A stretch of 64,000 nucleotides of DNA from Onchocerca lupi (Eukaryota; Nematoda; Chromadorea; Rhabditida; Onchocercidae), in contig JAOVVO010000125.1 of NCBI GenBank assembly GCA_028564675.1, positions 89,780 to 153,779 on the forward strand, in the 5' to 3' direction. The notes below the pieces were generated by a model. It searched no databases and had not been told where the DNA came from. It saw only the letters and a program-made list of their open reading frames with translations. Positions 50,588-63,849 of the stretch are shown one piece after another. Every line of letters starts with the position of its first letter. Positions within the stretch are counted from its first letter, which is position 1. The translations under genes and the position numbers were made by a program.

Positions 50588-53500
50588 TTAATCCATTGAT
50601 GGATATCTCCATTCGGTTTGCGGAACTGATGTTTCTTTGATACAAAGCGGAGATACCCACCGTAAAACATAATGCGGCCCACCAGCTTTATCGTTCGTCC
50701 CTGAGAAAGTTTATGCATATGAGCAAAAAGTGGAAGGATTAAGACATAGCTGCTTTAATACATGGATAATCTCAATAAATGAAAAGAATTATAAGAAATG
50801 TTCCACAGAATATAGAACAGAAAGAATAAAATCAAAGGAGTTTTTATCAGTAACAAGAGCAGAATCTAAATGATAACTAACCGCTCATTCGCGCTCCACC
50901 GAAAGGTTGCTGCCCAACTACAGAACCGGTTGATTTATCATTCAGATACATATTCCCGACAGCATCTCGAAGTATGTCACGAGAGTTATATAGAAATTCC
51001 CTGGAATATTCAAACAGAAGTACTAAATTTAACAAATTCGAACTGAGATATGCTAAATTTTCCAATTATAATGATAGAATCATTCAATTTTATTATTTGA
51101 TTACTCGATACTCATTTTTTTGTCTATAAGTATGAAAACCAGACTGAAAAAATGAAACAAGTTAAGTAATGGCATTATTAAGGATCAATTTTAATCCAGA
51201 GAATTCAAAAATCGTATCCATTTACCTGTCCTCCGAAAATACAGCCCCAGTGAGACCAAATACTGTTGAATCCTTCAATTTTTTTACAATTTCTAATGCT
51301 TCACTGTCTTTATATACATATGCAGTCAATACAGGTCCAAAAATTTCCTAAAGAAATATTTATTTTGATGTTTATAGACAAAAGATTCAACAGAGAAAGA
51401 AATAAAACTGAAATGAATTCCAAAATCAAAGTCTTCAATTTACACGCTTTACATGAAATAAAGATCTGCTTCATACAATATAATTAGAATTATATATAAT
51501 CATTGGGTTCGCGAAATTGTCGATAATTTCTCCTTCCATTTATGCAAATATAAATAAAATGATTATACGAGCAGAAACTGCAAATACAGAACAGCCCAAG
51601 TTAATTTTTAATCTTTGACCAATCATTTCGCTTACTATTCTAAAAAATAGAAAATTTCCAGCTTCGTGAAAAATTTCTAAGACAGTAAAAGCCAAATTAT
51701 GCATAGAAATAAGTATAAATATACCTCTTTAAGCAATTTGGAGTCCCACTTATCAACTTGTACGAGAGTTGGCTGAATAAAATATCCTTTAGAATCATCA
51801 TATGTCCCACCAAAAATGATTTTCGCCCCATCTGCACCTGTTTTGGCATAATCAATATATGACCTGATTGATTTGAAAGCCTTTGCATCGATGACCGCTG
51901 TCATGAAGATTGAACCATCACGCACCTACAACAAAGTTGATTAACAAACAATTTGAATTTCAATCAACTTCATACTTAATGTTTCTACCTGTTATGATTG
52001 CGAGTCAGAGAATTACTACCTTCCAAAGAGAAGCCCTTAGAAAGAACGAAATAAGTCCCAATACTACAATATATGATTATAGGTTCCAGAATTTTAAAGA
52101 TAAAATTAAGAAATGAAGTAAACACTTACATCGCCAACTTTAATTTCTTTTTGTATAGTTTGAAGTTTTGTTTGCAGTGAGGACCACAAACTTTCAGGTA
52201 CAAAAATTCGTGAGCATGCACTGCATTTCTGCCCTTGATATTCATACGCCGCACGAATTGTACATGGTGCCACCGTATCCAAATCAGCTGATGGATGAAT
52301 GAAATGAAAGTTCTTACCACCACATTCTAAAAATATCATTTCTAGTAAACAGTATTCTGAATCTTTTTTACAACACTTGGGCAATATTCGTTTTCTTTAT
52401 TCTTTATCTACTTTTGCAGGAAGATTATTTGTGGTTTATTTTTTAAATTTGGTTAAACTGCAAAAACAAACCTCCAATCAATTTCGGAAATGAAATATAA
52501 GTGTCCAAATTTTCGGCAACTTTCTTCCACAAATACTTGAATGTTGGTACAGAACCGGTGAAATTGATGGCAGAAAGATAGGAAGAAGAAGTAATAGCAT
52601 TCCCAAAAACGGGACCCTCAGATGGTAAGAATGAAATAATTCCAGCCGGAAGACCTATAAAATGATATATTCAACTACTGACAAAATTCATAAACATGTC
52701 ACTGACTATCTGAAACATAAACCATCTTGAAATACTTGAATTTCAAAGTTCTGGCTATAAATGAAGAGAATTAATAATCAATAATGCTTACCTGCTTCCT
52801 CTAAAGCTTCGTAAATAAAATAATTACTTAATACAGCAGTACATGATGGCTTCCATAACACAGCATTACCCTAAAATAATTCCTAATTCATTTGATTATT
52901 GCGATAAATTTGTGACATAAATAATAAGTTTTACAACATATAAACATATTTTACTATTTAATATTATGTACAAGAACAGTTTACCATCATAGCTGGTGCT
53001 GTAGCCAAATTGCCACCAATTGCTGTAAAATTAAATGGCGCAATAGCAGCAACAAATCCTTCGAGACTCCTATAATAAATTTCGTATTAACTATAAATTT
53101 CGTATTAACTTTCAAGTCTAAGAATCTCACCACATAAGTGAATGAAAAATTCCAAGAATTTTACCATATAAATGAAAAATATGATTAAAACAATTCTGAT
53201 ATCAATCCGATCAAAGGAATATGATAAAATGCGATCATAAATCGAAAATGAAGTCATCTTTCGTAATTTTATTTGCACAGATAGATGACCAATTTTTGGA
53301 CTGCAAGGTAATTTGGAAGCGATTTGAAATTTTATTTTAAGCTAATACAAATACGTTACCTAAGAGCCATTGTGTTAGTAACATTTTTTGGTGAAATTGG
53401 CTGATATTTTTCCAGGTCCAAAGCAAACTTAGCATTAAATCTGAGAAAGTCGACTAGCTCACAAGCTGAATCAATTTCAGCCTGTACAATATTTTTTCCT

Positions 53501-55082
53501 TGTCCAAGCATTGTGGCAGCATTGAGTTTCATACGATATTTCCCAGCACATAAATCAGCCGCATGCAAGAAGATATCTGCTCGTTCTCTAAAATAAATGA
53601 ATTAGAAAAGGAATTCAAATCTACACAAATGCAAAGAATTCTTTTATATTTTGATCTTCCATATCATGACTGTGCATGGTGTCTTTGAAATACAGAATAT
53701 CACAAAGCGTATAACTGCTTTCATCATTTCTTTGAAATGAGTTATTTCAAATTTTCAAAAATAGAATAATAAGAAAAAAGGACAAAAGAAAAAAAAAGTG
53801 CGTAAAGAAAAAGGGAAGTAGAAAAGTAAATTAAGAAACATTAGGATAACTGCCTAAAAACTAATCATGTCCGACAATATCAGCAGCACAATTAACAACC
53901 AAATGATGCAAGAACATTTCATGTAGCGATAAAATATAACATTCTAAAATACTTTATTTTCAGAAGAATACAAATAGCACCTCAATGACTTGCGTTCCCA
54001 ACTATGTTTGGCACTTAGTCCTATTCGAATTGCTTCTTTAATCTGTTCCGTAGTAGCATGTGCAAACCGTGCAATAATTTTCTGATGATCTGAAGGCTGA
54101 AATATTTTCACGTTTCAATTGAAAATGGTAGCACATCATATTAGCATAAAGAATTTGAAAAGTCAATTTCAAAAAACTTAAGATTATGACTAGTATTATT
54201 CGATCACTTAGTGCGAAATGTTTCCTAAGGCTGGCTCTACAACATTCCAGATGTAACCTTTTACTATCTTCACGAAAGCGAATAGATCTTTTCTGTGAAG
54301 TTTACCAATTCTTTAAGTTGACAATAGTTCGAATCTTTTGGGTTTCATTGGTTAACCTTCATGATAACCCAAAAACTATAAAATACTAAGAAATTAATCT
54401 TGAAATTGGAACAAAATTTAATATAATTTCTAAAACATATGCTTTTCACCATAATTTGTTTTTTATCAAGATTTTTCGAAATCTTTTCATTCCCGATCAC
54501 CAACGGAACATCTGTAATTGTACCGGCTATATCTGACATTGCTTTTTCAAGGGCTATTCTTTCGGTACTACCTTTTCGATACGTTAATACCGGTTCATTT
54601 TCTGGATTTTTCATGAATTTCTCTGATGTTAAGCCAGATCCACTGAAAATTAAATATAATAGAAATTCTAGACTACGACAGTTAAGCATTTAAAAGAAAA
54701 AGAAAAACTGTTTCCTGTACAACAAATTTTTTAATGACAATGAAATTCATTTTTAAATCATTCAAACTATAATTTACTTGCAGTTCCCTATAATGTAAGA
54801 ATATGTTGTTGCAAACGAAAATTTTTCATTATTGCCTTGAAACTCACATTTATGACAACTTAAATATACATTCAAACTTCACATTTTAACTTGCATAATT
54901 TTTTCCCATGAAAAGACCTTTTAAATTGCTAATGGATTCTTGAAAAATTAAACAATCAAAATATAGTGATAATTCAATGGTTCACAAAAGTGTAAAATGC
55001 ATACATACCTGAATGTAGAAGCTTGGCGTAAAGGCCAAATCCATGAATTTGCAGTAATTATGCCAAAATTATATCGAAGCAT
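50588..55082 (-). CDS. alh-6: Delta-1-pyrroline-5-carboxylate dehydrogenase, mitochondrial
   Basis: NAD-dependent matrix enzyme oxidising P5C (glutamate semialdehyde) to glutamate, the last step of proline catabolism (ALDH4A1; C. elegans alh-6). Twelve exons: 55082-55009, 54642-54450, 54096-53981, 53587-53360, 53069-52985, 52870-52792, 52654-52472, 52326-52130, 51925-51725, 51347-51226, 51000-50882, 50700-50588. Phases agree and give 569 residues (human 563). The first exon is Arg/Ser-rich and fits a mitochondrial presequence (MLRYNFGIITANSWIWPLRQ). The Rossmann turn is F-TGSVPTF. The catalytic pair is E320 in GGECGGKNF and C354 in YQGQKCSACSR, with the same 34-residue spacing as in human. 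EIFGPVLTAYVY and GTNDKAGGPHYVLRW complete the signature. Nothing essential is missing. Confidence 0.97.
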
Positions 55083-56078
55083 TGTGCAAAACTCACTAAA
55101 AATGAGTTAATACAACAATTTTTGTGTCTAAAATCAAGGCAAAAGAAATGAAAAAGGACGAGATGAACCAAAGATCGATTTAATTCGACGATGAATTCCG
55201 CTTTTCAATCAATAGGCTGTAAATATCTGCCATCTTCTAACCTTCTAATCAAATAATGAGGGTAGAATGGGAGAAAAAAATCGACTAATCTATTGTTATC
55301 ATTATTATAATCACTATACCTCTAATCAATATTACCAACAGAAAACAATGTCTCAGAATGCATTTCTCATACGCTATCAGTGCCATCAACATTAATTCCT
55401 ACTTTCTCAAAATTCGAAAATATCGATTTCCTTCCTTTCCTTTCCTTTTTTTTTTTAATTCACTTCCAATTTGCAACTACAATCATCCCATCATGCAAAT
55501 TCATTTCAATTAAAATTCCAAAAGGTTAATTTTTGTTCAAAGACCAATTAAAATAAAATGATTATTACTGCTAATGATTAATAATAGCATTTGCGAATAT
55601 CGTTTTAGATTTAAAATATGATACAATTTTAATAGAGCTAAGATTGGATTTGCATAATGGCCATAAACAATAACAATGTAAAATAAAGAGAAAGAAATAT
55701 TGGAAAATGTTAGCATTTAATGAAACAATTTAAATGTTTGAGTATTTAAGTGTGTAAATAAAGTGTTTTTTTTTTAATTTTTTTATTAATCAATGTATTA
55801 TTAATGTATTATTTAATTAATGGATTATTAATGTATTATTTAATTAATTTTTTGTTAATTTTAATTGAAGCATTCATTTATCCTATCATTTTCATCTATT
55901 CTTTTCTGATTAAAATGCTAAAACATATACTATGATAAGGAAATAATTATCGATTTTATTTTTATTTCATTTGATGAGATGATGTTATAAGGTTGAATTT
56001 TTTTATTACAAATGATAACAAACTTTGTGTAAATACTTATGTACATATATATATTTAAAATTAAAAGAAAAGAATGTT
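55083..56078. other. AT-rich intergenic, nothing recognised
   Basis: It holds short repeats of ATGTATTATTTAATTAAT type at about 55790-55860 and T runs. No coding exon or RNA gene was seen. Confidence 0.5.
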
Positions 56079-57242
56079 TCAAGTAGGTTTATCAGAATTT
56101 GTTGTTATTGAATCATTAATAGTTTGAACCAGGATACGATATTTAACACCAGCTAGCCATCTGGAACGTAATACTCCCTCAATTGTTAATCTTTTTTGAG
56201 GTATCGGATGTAGAATATCATAAATTAACCGTTTCGCATCAGTACTTATTTCTGTTGTTGGTCGATACGCTATCCTAAATAATTTAATTGAAAATATATC
56301 AAACAATTAAGTGAAATTTTCGAAAAAGAAATATTAAAAACAAATAAAAACGATGGAATATTAAAATAATAATTGATCGAAATAAATAAAATAAACATTA
56401 AAAATTATATATGTGCATTATTAATAGCAAATTTTTTAAAGATATATTTAAAAAATTTTAATATTTCAAATTTATGATGAAATGCTACAAAAAAAAATCT
56501 TAGCTTATGGATTAGGATATCTAATAAAACACTTTTAATATGCATTATTTAATCATTCTTGATAATGATGACAAAAAAAAAATAATATTAATAATAAAAT
56601 ACTAAAAAATTATAAAAAGAGGAAATATTTAGGTTAAAATTATTTCAAAATATTAAGAAACAAGAATCAAAATATAAAAATAATTCAGATATAAAAAAAA
56701 TACTATTGAAAACAGAGAAAAATAGTATTAAAAACATTTGGCCGGAAAATTTGAAACTAAGATTATTCCGAAAAAATGATTAAATGTAATGTAGATTTGA
56801 ATTATATTAGAATTCAATCAGATGACATAACTAAATAAACAATTTAACCTATAATTCAATTATAATTTAAATTGTAATCGAAATTCGAAATAAAACATAT
56901 ATACACTCATATAAAATGACATGAAAATTCAAATATATTCAAATTTAATCATATATTTTATGACCTGTGCTGCAATTGTCTTTCCAGCATTTTTTTCACA
57001 TCTTTATCATTATAAGGCATCATTCCAGTGATCATCACATATAATACAATTCCCGCACTCCACATATCCGATAGATATCCATCATATGGTTGTGCTCTGC
57101 GGAAATTTCAAAATTTCGTATTTTTCTTTATTTTGAAATTTATTTTACTGTCACAACGAGATGATTTGTTTCCTCTCCGAAAAAAATTTAAACATTTTTA
57201 AATCAACATTTAGTATCATCGGAAAATGCTAGCATAATAGTT

Positions 57243-57276
<34 letters not shown>

Positions 57277-59517
57277 GAAAACAATATCAGATTCGAAATT
57301 GACTGTTGCATTGATGTACGAGAAAATATATGCCCATTCAAGGATAGACTATTACTTCAAAATTATGTGACAAAAAGCTTGGCTAGATTATTGCTATAAA
57401 AATATAGATAAAAGATGGACTGTAAATCTATCAAACCTAATAATTTCCGGAGCTAAGTATGCTCGAGAACCACAAAATGTTTTTGATCTTTCACCCTTTT
57501 TCAATAATCGCGCAAAGCCAAAATCGGTAATTTTAACATTTTCGCATGAATCGAGCAATATATTCTCACATTTGATATCCCGATGTACAACTTCCATTGA
57601 CTTTAAATACTAGAAAATAATCTTTTTTTTTTTTTTTTCAAATTTTCAAAAAGGACATTTTTTTTCTAAATTTCGGTTTCAAGTCTCAATTTTAATCATT
57701 TGACCTTAATTAGTGTTCACATGAAGAGATAATTTTGGACAGTTTGATACCTTCATCACTTCAATAAGTTGTCGAAAATGTATTCTTCCTTCCCTTTCAT
57801 CAATTTTACTTTTACGTTTTATTTTTTGTAATAAATCACCTCTACTTGTAAAATCTTGTATAATACAAACATAAGGATTTTTTTCAATTACCTGAAAATT
57901 TAAGAATCGAAATTTGAAAATTTTAAGAATAAAAAGTTTTAATGAAAAACTGAAATGAAGTAAACAATTTGTTTCATCTTCAAGTTAATTTCGATATAAT
58001 AATAAGTGAAATATCTGATAATTTTAACAATATTTTTGCATAGAATACAAATAAAACTTTTTTTTTCTTCAAATTTAAGAAGATACTTCATAGACTTTAA
58101 TAATATTGTCATGTTGCAACTTTCGGACAAGTTCAATCTCACGTGGCAAACATTTTTTCGTGTATTTTGAATCTTTCCTAAAGTATATCTGATTTATTAT
58201 TGGTCATTTGTAGGGGAAAATGAAAACAGTATATGTTTGAATGGAGCCATGAAAAATTCAAATGATGGTTTTTTTTAACTGGATAATTTGATAAATGAAG
58301 AGAAAATTGTAAGATGAAAGGGAATGAAGGAATTGAGGCAATAGCTTTTTTCATTATTCGAGTAATGATAAATTAATTGCAAATATCTAATTAATAATAA
58401 ATTAATCACGAATATTCGATTAATAGTAAATTAATTAAAGATGTCCCATTGGTGATAAAATATTGATAAAATACTCAGTATTACATTTGATTACTACCTT
58501 GTGTCGATTATTTTTATAGCAACCATTCTTGCTAGCATATTGCACCATCCTTTCTTTACTATAGAAAATGTTCCTTTGCCTAAAGAAATAATTGAGAGAA
58601 ATTAGTAAATGGTGGTGGTGGTGGTGATAACAAAAGTTGTTCGTTAAAAAAATTCATTAGAATGAGTTGAAGCTAAGGCTAAATGAGATGAAATTCTCGG
58701 GAAGACTTCCAGAAACTTTCAAGATGGAATAACAGGCAATGTATCTGCTTTCATTTATCTCTTTATCATCATTGTGCACTTGAAGAAGTGATAAGATCAA
58801 CCTGTGATAACGTTCTTAGTAGAACTGAAATATCTTCTTATCATCTTACATGCTCTCCTGCTCTCTCTTTGCTGCCCAGTATTCATTTGCATATTCTTAT
58901 TGCAAATGAACATTGTCCAGAATAGTTTATCCAAATTTTTTGAATGAAAAAAAAAAAAAAAAAAAAAAAAAAGAAAAAAACACGAAAGTACAAAGATCAT
59001 TCGTTAGAAAGAGATCAAAAATTATCGAGAAAATAACTCGGAAAGGAAGAAAAAAAGAATCACCGAGGTCCTCATAGAATATAATCCCTCGTACCTTCAT
59101 TTCGTTGGCCATTTCAGGAGTCAAACTTCGAATAATTTGCCTATCTATCGTAGAATAATCTATATCATCGATATTCCAGTCTCTTTCTAATGATTTCTTT
59201 ATTTTCTCCTCCTTCTCATCTTTTCTCATTCTCGCAATTGTTTGATTTCTTTTCTCTTCTTCATCTTCCCCGACACTCTTAGCTTCTTGTATTCTATCAC
59301 TTCTTTTATTTTTATTCACTCTTTCATTTTCTTCATCTTTTTTTATTTCATTGTTTATTTCATCTGTCGATCCCCTACTAATTTCCTTGTCACTTTCATT
59401 TCTCTTCAAATTCTTCCCTCTTTCATTTTGTCTGGCTTTTCCTTTACTTTCATCTCTCTCCACTTTACTTCTTTTATCATCTCCCTTTATTTTTTTTTCC
59501 TTGTGATATTTTTCCAT
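56079..59517 (-). CDS. TSSK-like Ser/Thr protein kinase with charged N-terminal extension
   Basis: CAMK-group kinase closest to the testis-specific serine kinases (TSSK), known in sperm development and motility. Seven exons: 59517-59064, 58579-58498, 58177-58087, 57891-57751, 57609-57437, 57096-56965, 56274-56079. Phases agree and give 422 residues. Residues 1-120 form a Lys/Glu/Arg-rich extension not found in vertebrate TSSKs. The kinase domain then begins VRGIIFYEDLG. The Gly loop is G152-K-G-T-F-S-I-V, the ATP lysine K174 (VAIK), the catalytic loop HRDIKCEN with D267, the metal-binding DFG with D285, and the activation segment SKTFCGSRAYLAPE. All catalytic residues are present, so it should be active. 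The domain ends near RSRWLAG, followed by a short Ser/Thr/Asn-rich tail. An in-frame TAG lies upstream of the chosen ATG, with an acceptor-like ATTACAG further up. Confidence 0.9.
57249..57276. repeat. Homopolymer A, 28 bases, in kinase intron
   Basis: Uninterrupted A run in the intron between the exons at 57609-57437 and 57096-56965. A similar 26-A run lies at 58947-58972 in the first intron. Confidence 0.85.
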
Positions 59518-61728
59518 CGCTTCTTTGCCGCCTCCTTTTATTCCAGTCTATTTTTCTCCCTCTTCGTTCTTTACACAGAAGAGTGAAGAAATACCTGTAA
59601 TGAATTTTATTACCAAATATTCCGATCTGATTGATTTTTCCAGTGATTCATAATTTGAAAAACAACAAACTTATCAGTACAGTCCTGTACAGAACACACT
59701 TTCCTTAAAAGTATAAAACTATCTAAAAGTATTTTGAAATACTTTTAAAAGTATTGGAAATATGTGAAATTCGAATGATTATTCTATGATCCATATAGCG
59801 TTCCATATAACTTAATTCGAAATACAAAACTATTCAGTTCTTAATTAATAAATTTAAATTTCAATCTCAAATTTAAATCTTTATTTATTGTAAATTCTAG
59901 TATTGTACTCATTCTTGCTATCAAATTTTAATGTTTATTAAATTTAAACTTAGTTTATTCAATCGATATATTTTATTACGAATTTCTTTAATGAACTTTT
60001 ATGATATCATTCATATTTAAAATTATTTTTTCTTTTAAATTTCATCCTTTTCACTTTCATTTAAAGCTATTTGTAGAACAGTCATTAAAATACCGCTGAA
60101 ATAATCCAGCAAACAGATTAAAACGTGTAGTGAAGGTGATTGAATTAATGAAAAATACACATAGAAATAACAATCATATTTTTATAGCTAAAATTTTATA
60201 ATACAAATTTGCATATTTCAGTAATGTTTTAATCTTTCAACATAACTCAATCAAATTTATTTTTACAAAAAAAATAAATCGTTTTGACAAATTTCATTTT
60301 GATGATGCATATATTACTGCGCGATAGATTTAGCTGAATAGAATTTTTTCACTTTAAAATGCAAAATTGAGATCCAAAAGTTCAACTATTCATACCAATT
60401 ATTTTAACAAATTTAATAAGAATAAATAAGGAAGTAAGTGAGATAATTATTGAAATTCACGAAATCAATGAAATATGTTAATTTTCAAGAATGAACGGAT
60501 GGCATAATTAGTGAATGAGATCTCGGCTAGCAGTCCTATTAACCTTAACAAACAGTTTTTCATGAAAGTCCAGTGTTATTGGTACTTCATGAAGGATACG
60601 ATTTGATTTGTTTTTTTTCTAATTTTTACGATCAAAAATATGCTAAACTTTAAAAGTATGAAATCGATTGACAATAATTGAATAGAAAATACTACTTATT
60701 ATTGATATAATGAAAAATGATTATAGGAAAAATCTGATATGCAGAATAATATGTTATATTTATTCAATTGTTAGCAGAATTATCTATTACAAAAAAATTT
60801 ATATTTAAAATTATTTGAAAAAAAAATCCTTCAAATGATGTTCGGATATTTCAAGTTGAAAAAAAAAAATCAACTATAATTAAACTAGTTCTTTCAAACT
60901 TGTTCATTCTTTTAGTGATGACTAAAAAATAATTTAAATTTTTCACAAATTCCATTAAATAAAATGTTATTTTTTATTGCAATGTAACATCAATGATAAT
61001 GAAGTTTCTTTTTTTTTGGTGCGAGTGAAGCAAGTTTTGAATTGAAAAATGAATCTGGAGAGAATAGTAAACAAAAAAAGCAAAACAAGCAAGTTTATTA
61101 GTACAAATCATATATTTAAAAACCTGTCATTAATATCGATCAATCAATATTTATCTCAGATAGCAAATGTTAAAAAAGGTCAACAAAAGGTGAAATGTTT
61201 TATTTCGTTCATTCAATTTAAAAATTATTCAAATTTCAAAAAATGTCTTTACGATTTAAAAATAGCAGTGAGGGATTGTAATTTAAAAATATAACAAAGC
61301 ATTCGCTTCACACTGATAAATTCTTTATCTGTTGCTTCTATCCTGTAACTCGTAGTTTTATAGCTAGCAGTCTTGAGTTATTGATTTCTAGCATTCTTAC
61401 ATCTCATTAAATTCATATTTTATGTTGACACGATCATAAGCAAATGTCATTATGGCGACAACTACAATTTTAGGCCTATCGGATTTCTTGATATAATGGA
61501 AAAGTCACAATTATTGTTGGTATTTATGAAAGGGGTTATACGGATTTTTTCATGGGATGATTTAAAATAGGATGATTTGGACGAATGATAGAAAATTAAT
61601 GATTGCTAGACAATTCGGAAAATGAACAAAAGAATAGGTTGTTTGGTCTACATTGTACGAGAGACTAATCTGTATTGTAAGATGATTCTTTCAGGTAAGA
61701 AAACTTCATATATGCTGAAATGACAGGA
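59518..61728. other. AT-rich intergenic upstream of the kinase
   Basis: Likely contains the kinase promoter and 5' UTR. The plus-strand ORF 59242-59586 is the antisense shadow of the kinase extension. The ORF at 61049-61294 is Lys/Asn/Ile-rich with no splice support and was not accepted. Nothing else was recognised. Confidence 0.4.
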
Positions 61729-61858
61729 TTCAAATTTTTGATTTTATATATTAATATCTGATTTTTTCTAAGCAAATTATTGAATAATTTTTTTCTTATT
61801 ATTTTCTTAATCTGAAAACAACTAATAATTTTATACGTATGAGAAATCAATTTATACT
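61729..61858. repeat. Dispersed duplicate, copy 1
   Basis: About 130 bp closely matching 62266-62389 in the same orientation. Shared landmarks are TTCAAA-TTTTGA, TTATATATTA-TATCT, GAAAACAACT and AATAATTTTATACGTATGA. Copies are diverged by scattered substitutions and small indels. Confidence 0.75.
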
Positions 61859-62265
61859 CGTTACATCCTTTAATATTCATAATTTATTATTTTTTTCCTC
61901 ACTTCTAATTCTCGAAAGTAACAACCCCATAAAAGCTCATGACCAAAATCAAGTGCAACTCAAGAAATAAATGATAAATTCACGATGGAAAAAAATTTTT
62001 ATAACTTTTACAATTTTAATAAACAAACGTACTTTATAATTGACCAAATTTTGCACTTTTTTTTTTTTTTTTTTTGATCTTTTCAAAGGTACTTTTCTAC
62101 TGAAGAAATCTTTTTGTATTTTAATCAGATTATCTCGTAACAGTGCGTTCTCTCAACAAAAAAAACAAAAATGATAAAATATACATCTTTAAAATCTTCT
62201 CTACTCAAAAAAATTAGTGAACTAATCTTCAGACGGAAGAATAAAACTGACAAATTAATTCACCG
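61859..62265. other. Spacer between duplicate copies
   Basis: AT-rich, with a T run near 62058-62075. No gene was seen. Confidence 0.5.
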
Positions 62266-62389
62266 ATTCAAAATTTTGACATTATATATTAGTATCTAAT
62301 TTTCTCCAAGCGAATTATTGAGTTATTTTTTAGCTTATTAATCCGAAAACAACTGAATAATTTTATACGTATGACAAATCAATTTGTAC
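62266..62389. repeat. Dispersed duplicate, copy 2
   Basis: Second copy of the element at 61729-61858, offset by about 540 bp and in the same orientation. No coding capacity. Confidence 0.75.
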
Positions 62390-63018
62390 CTAAAAAAAAA
62401 TCTTTCATGGGGCATCACTATGAAATATCAGAAATTAATGCAACTTCATATCAAAGATAGTTGAATTTCTTCATATCAGTCTACGATGTTAGCCCTTAAA
62501 ACATTCCGTTTAATCCACGTTTACTTGTGCTGCTAAGAGTTCCAATCATTTTATCTCAATTAATACTATTACTGCAACTATCGTGCCATTACAAAAATTG
62601 GATGACATTGAGAGAAATTTGCATTAAAAGACTTTGAACAGAAGAAATGCAAAAAAGAGATAATTCATTTCTTGCGTAAGTATATGTACATTTCTCATCA
62701 AATGGCATTTCATCAAACAGTTTTAGCAATTTTTCATTCAAAATATTTGATAAAAATTATGCTTTTCAGATTGAGTATAAGCAATCCAATCTGAAATTTA
62801 TCAATTAATCTAGAAGAAAATAAAATATTCATTGTTGTCTAGCTTATGCTGAATTACTCCAATTATCAATAGACAGCTCTACTCTAGCATATTGAAAGGA
62901 AAGAAAATAATGAATAGATGACACAATAGAGCACATTCTAAATATTAATTAACTAATAAAAGTTCTTCATACTTCTCCTAATAAAAGTCCATGACAGCAA
63001 CACAGCATCCATCTTTAC
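62390..63018. other. AT-rich, nothing recognised
   Basis: No coding exon, RNA gene or repeat of note was seen in this stretch on either strand. Confidence 0.45.
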
Positions 63019-63213
63019 CCATCTCCCATACATTACTTTTTTTTCTCGTATTTCTGTTTTATTACCACTTTTTTTTCCTTTATCTTTCGTGTTATCATCA
63101 TCTTTCTTCATACCTTTCATACATGAACCATTCTCTAGTGGACTATTCACCGTTCTTGACTGAAAATTTCCGGAACAATTGGAGAAAGGACACGAATCAC
63201 TTTCTCTTGACAT
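63019..63213 (-). CDS. Candidate first exon, unassigned
   Basis: An ATG at 63213-63211 opens 65 codons that end at a consensus-like donor (TGG|GTAAAG). The peptide starts MSRESDSCPFSNCSGNFQ. It then becomes Lys/Asp-rich (KKDDDNTKDKGKKSGNK) and ends MYGRW. Composition is more protein-like than the surroundings, but no downstream exon was found between here and 59.6 kb, so it could be spurious. Confidence 0.25.
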
Positions 63214-63783
63214 AGTAAAATGATGCAAAGAATCATGTATAAGAAAGAATGGATAAATCAGACGGAAGTATAAAACTTATTTCGTTTTTGTATGGGAAAT
63301 TTGATTGAATCAACATTTCAATATGCGATTATCAATTCGAATCTGAAACCAGTTTCTTGCAAAGAACACGAAATGTTAAAACTCCGTTCAGATCTCTAAA
63401 GCCATTACGGAACAGTTTAACAATCTTGAAACTGGCAAACCGGAGCAATATAGATTTTCAGTAATTGTCGTGAAACTAGGTTTGTTTGGAATGAGGGTGC
63501 TTCACGACACTAAGTAATAGAAACACTTTATTACTTCAAATATAATACGTGAGATGTCGTCCAGTATTAGCTGAGGCGGTACACAATAATTGACAGAGAT
63601 ATATATGGATAACGTATAAAAAATTTAAAAATGGAATGGGAGGTAGTAGTTCGTTGAGATGGAGTTGACGTCGTTGGTTGATTGTGACTGAATTGCACTG
63701 AACTGAACTGACCGAACTGATCGAACTCAACTCCTCATTTTAATTATCGTCGTTGCTTATATTTCGTTTTTTATCCACGCCCC
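63214..63783. other. Intergenic, nothing recognised
   Basis: It includes a run of GAACT-like short repeats at about 63695-63735. The ORF at 63536-63730 (minus) mostly reads through that low-complexity patch and was not accepted. Confidence 0.4.
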
Positions 63784-63849
63784 GTCTGTCTGGGTGTCAT
63801 TAAGTGCCGGCACAGATTCTGTCTGGGTGCCATTAAGTGCCGGCGCAGA
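63784..63849. repeat. GC-rich 33-bp tandem repeat, two copies
   Basis: The unit GTCTGGGTG(T/C)CATTAAGTGCCGGC(A/G)CAGA repeats with a 33-bp period. The first copy contains the perfect palindrome GTGCCGGCAC, which is changed by one base in the second copy. It is the most GC-rich patch in this end of the window and is near the right edge, where AT-rich sequence resumes. Confidence 0.85.

Noticed and set aside
46485..55082. EMC2 and ALDH4A1 as one operon
   Set aside because: Both are on the minus strand, but they are about 1.2 kb apart and EMC2 has its own acceptor next to the ATG. The distance is larger than typical nematode operon spacing, so there is no positive evidence.
59242..59586. Plus-strand 114-residue ORF rich in Phe and Ser
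   Set aside because: Antisense shadow of the Lys/Glu-rich kinase extension.
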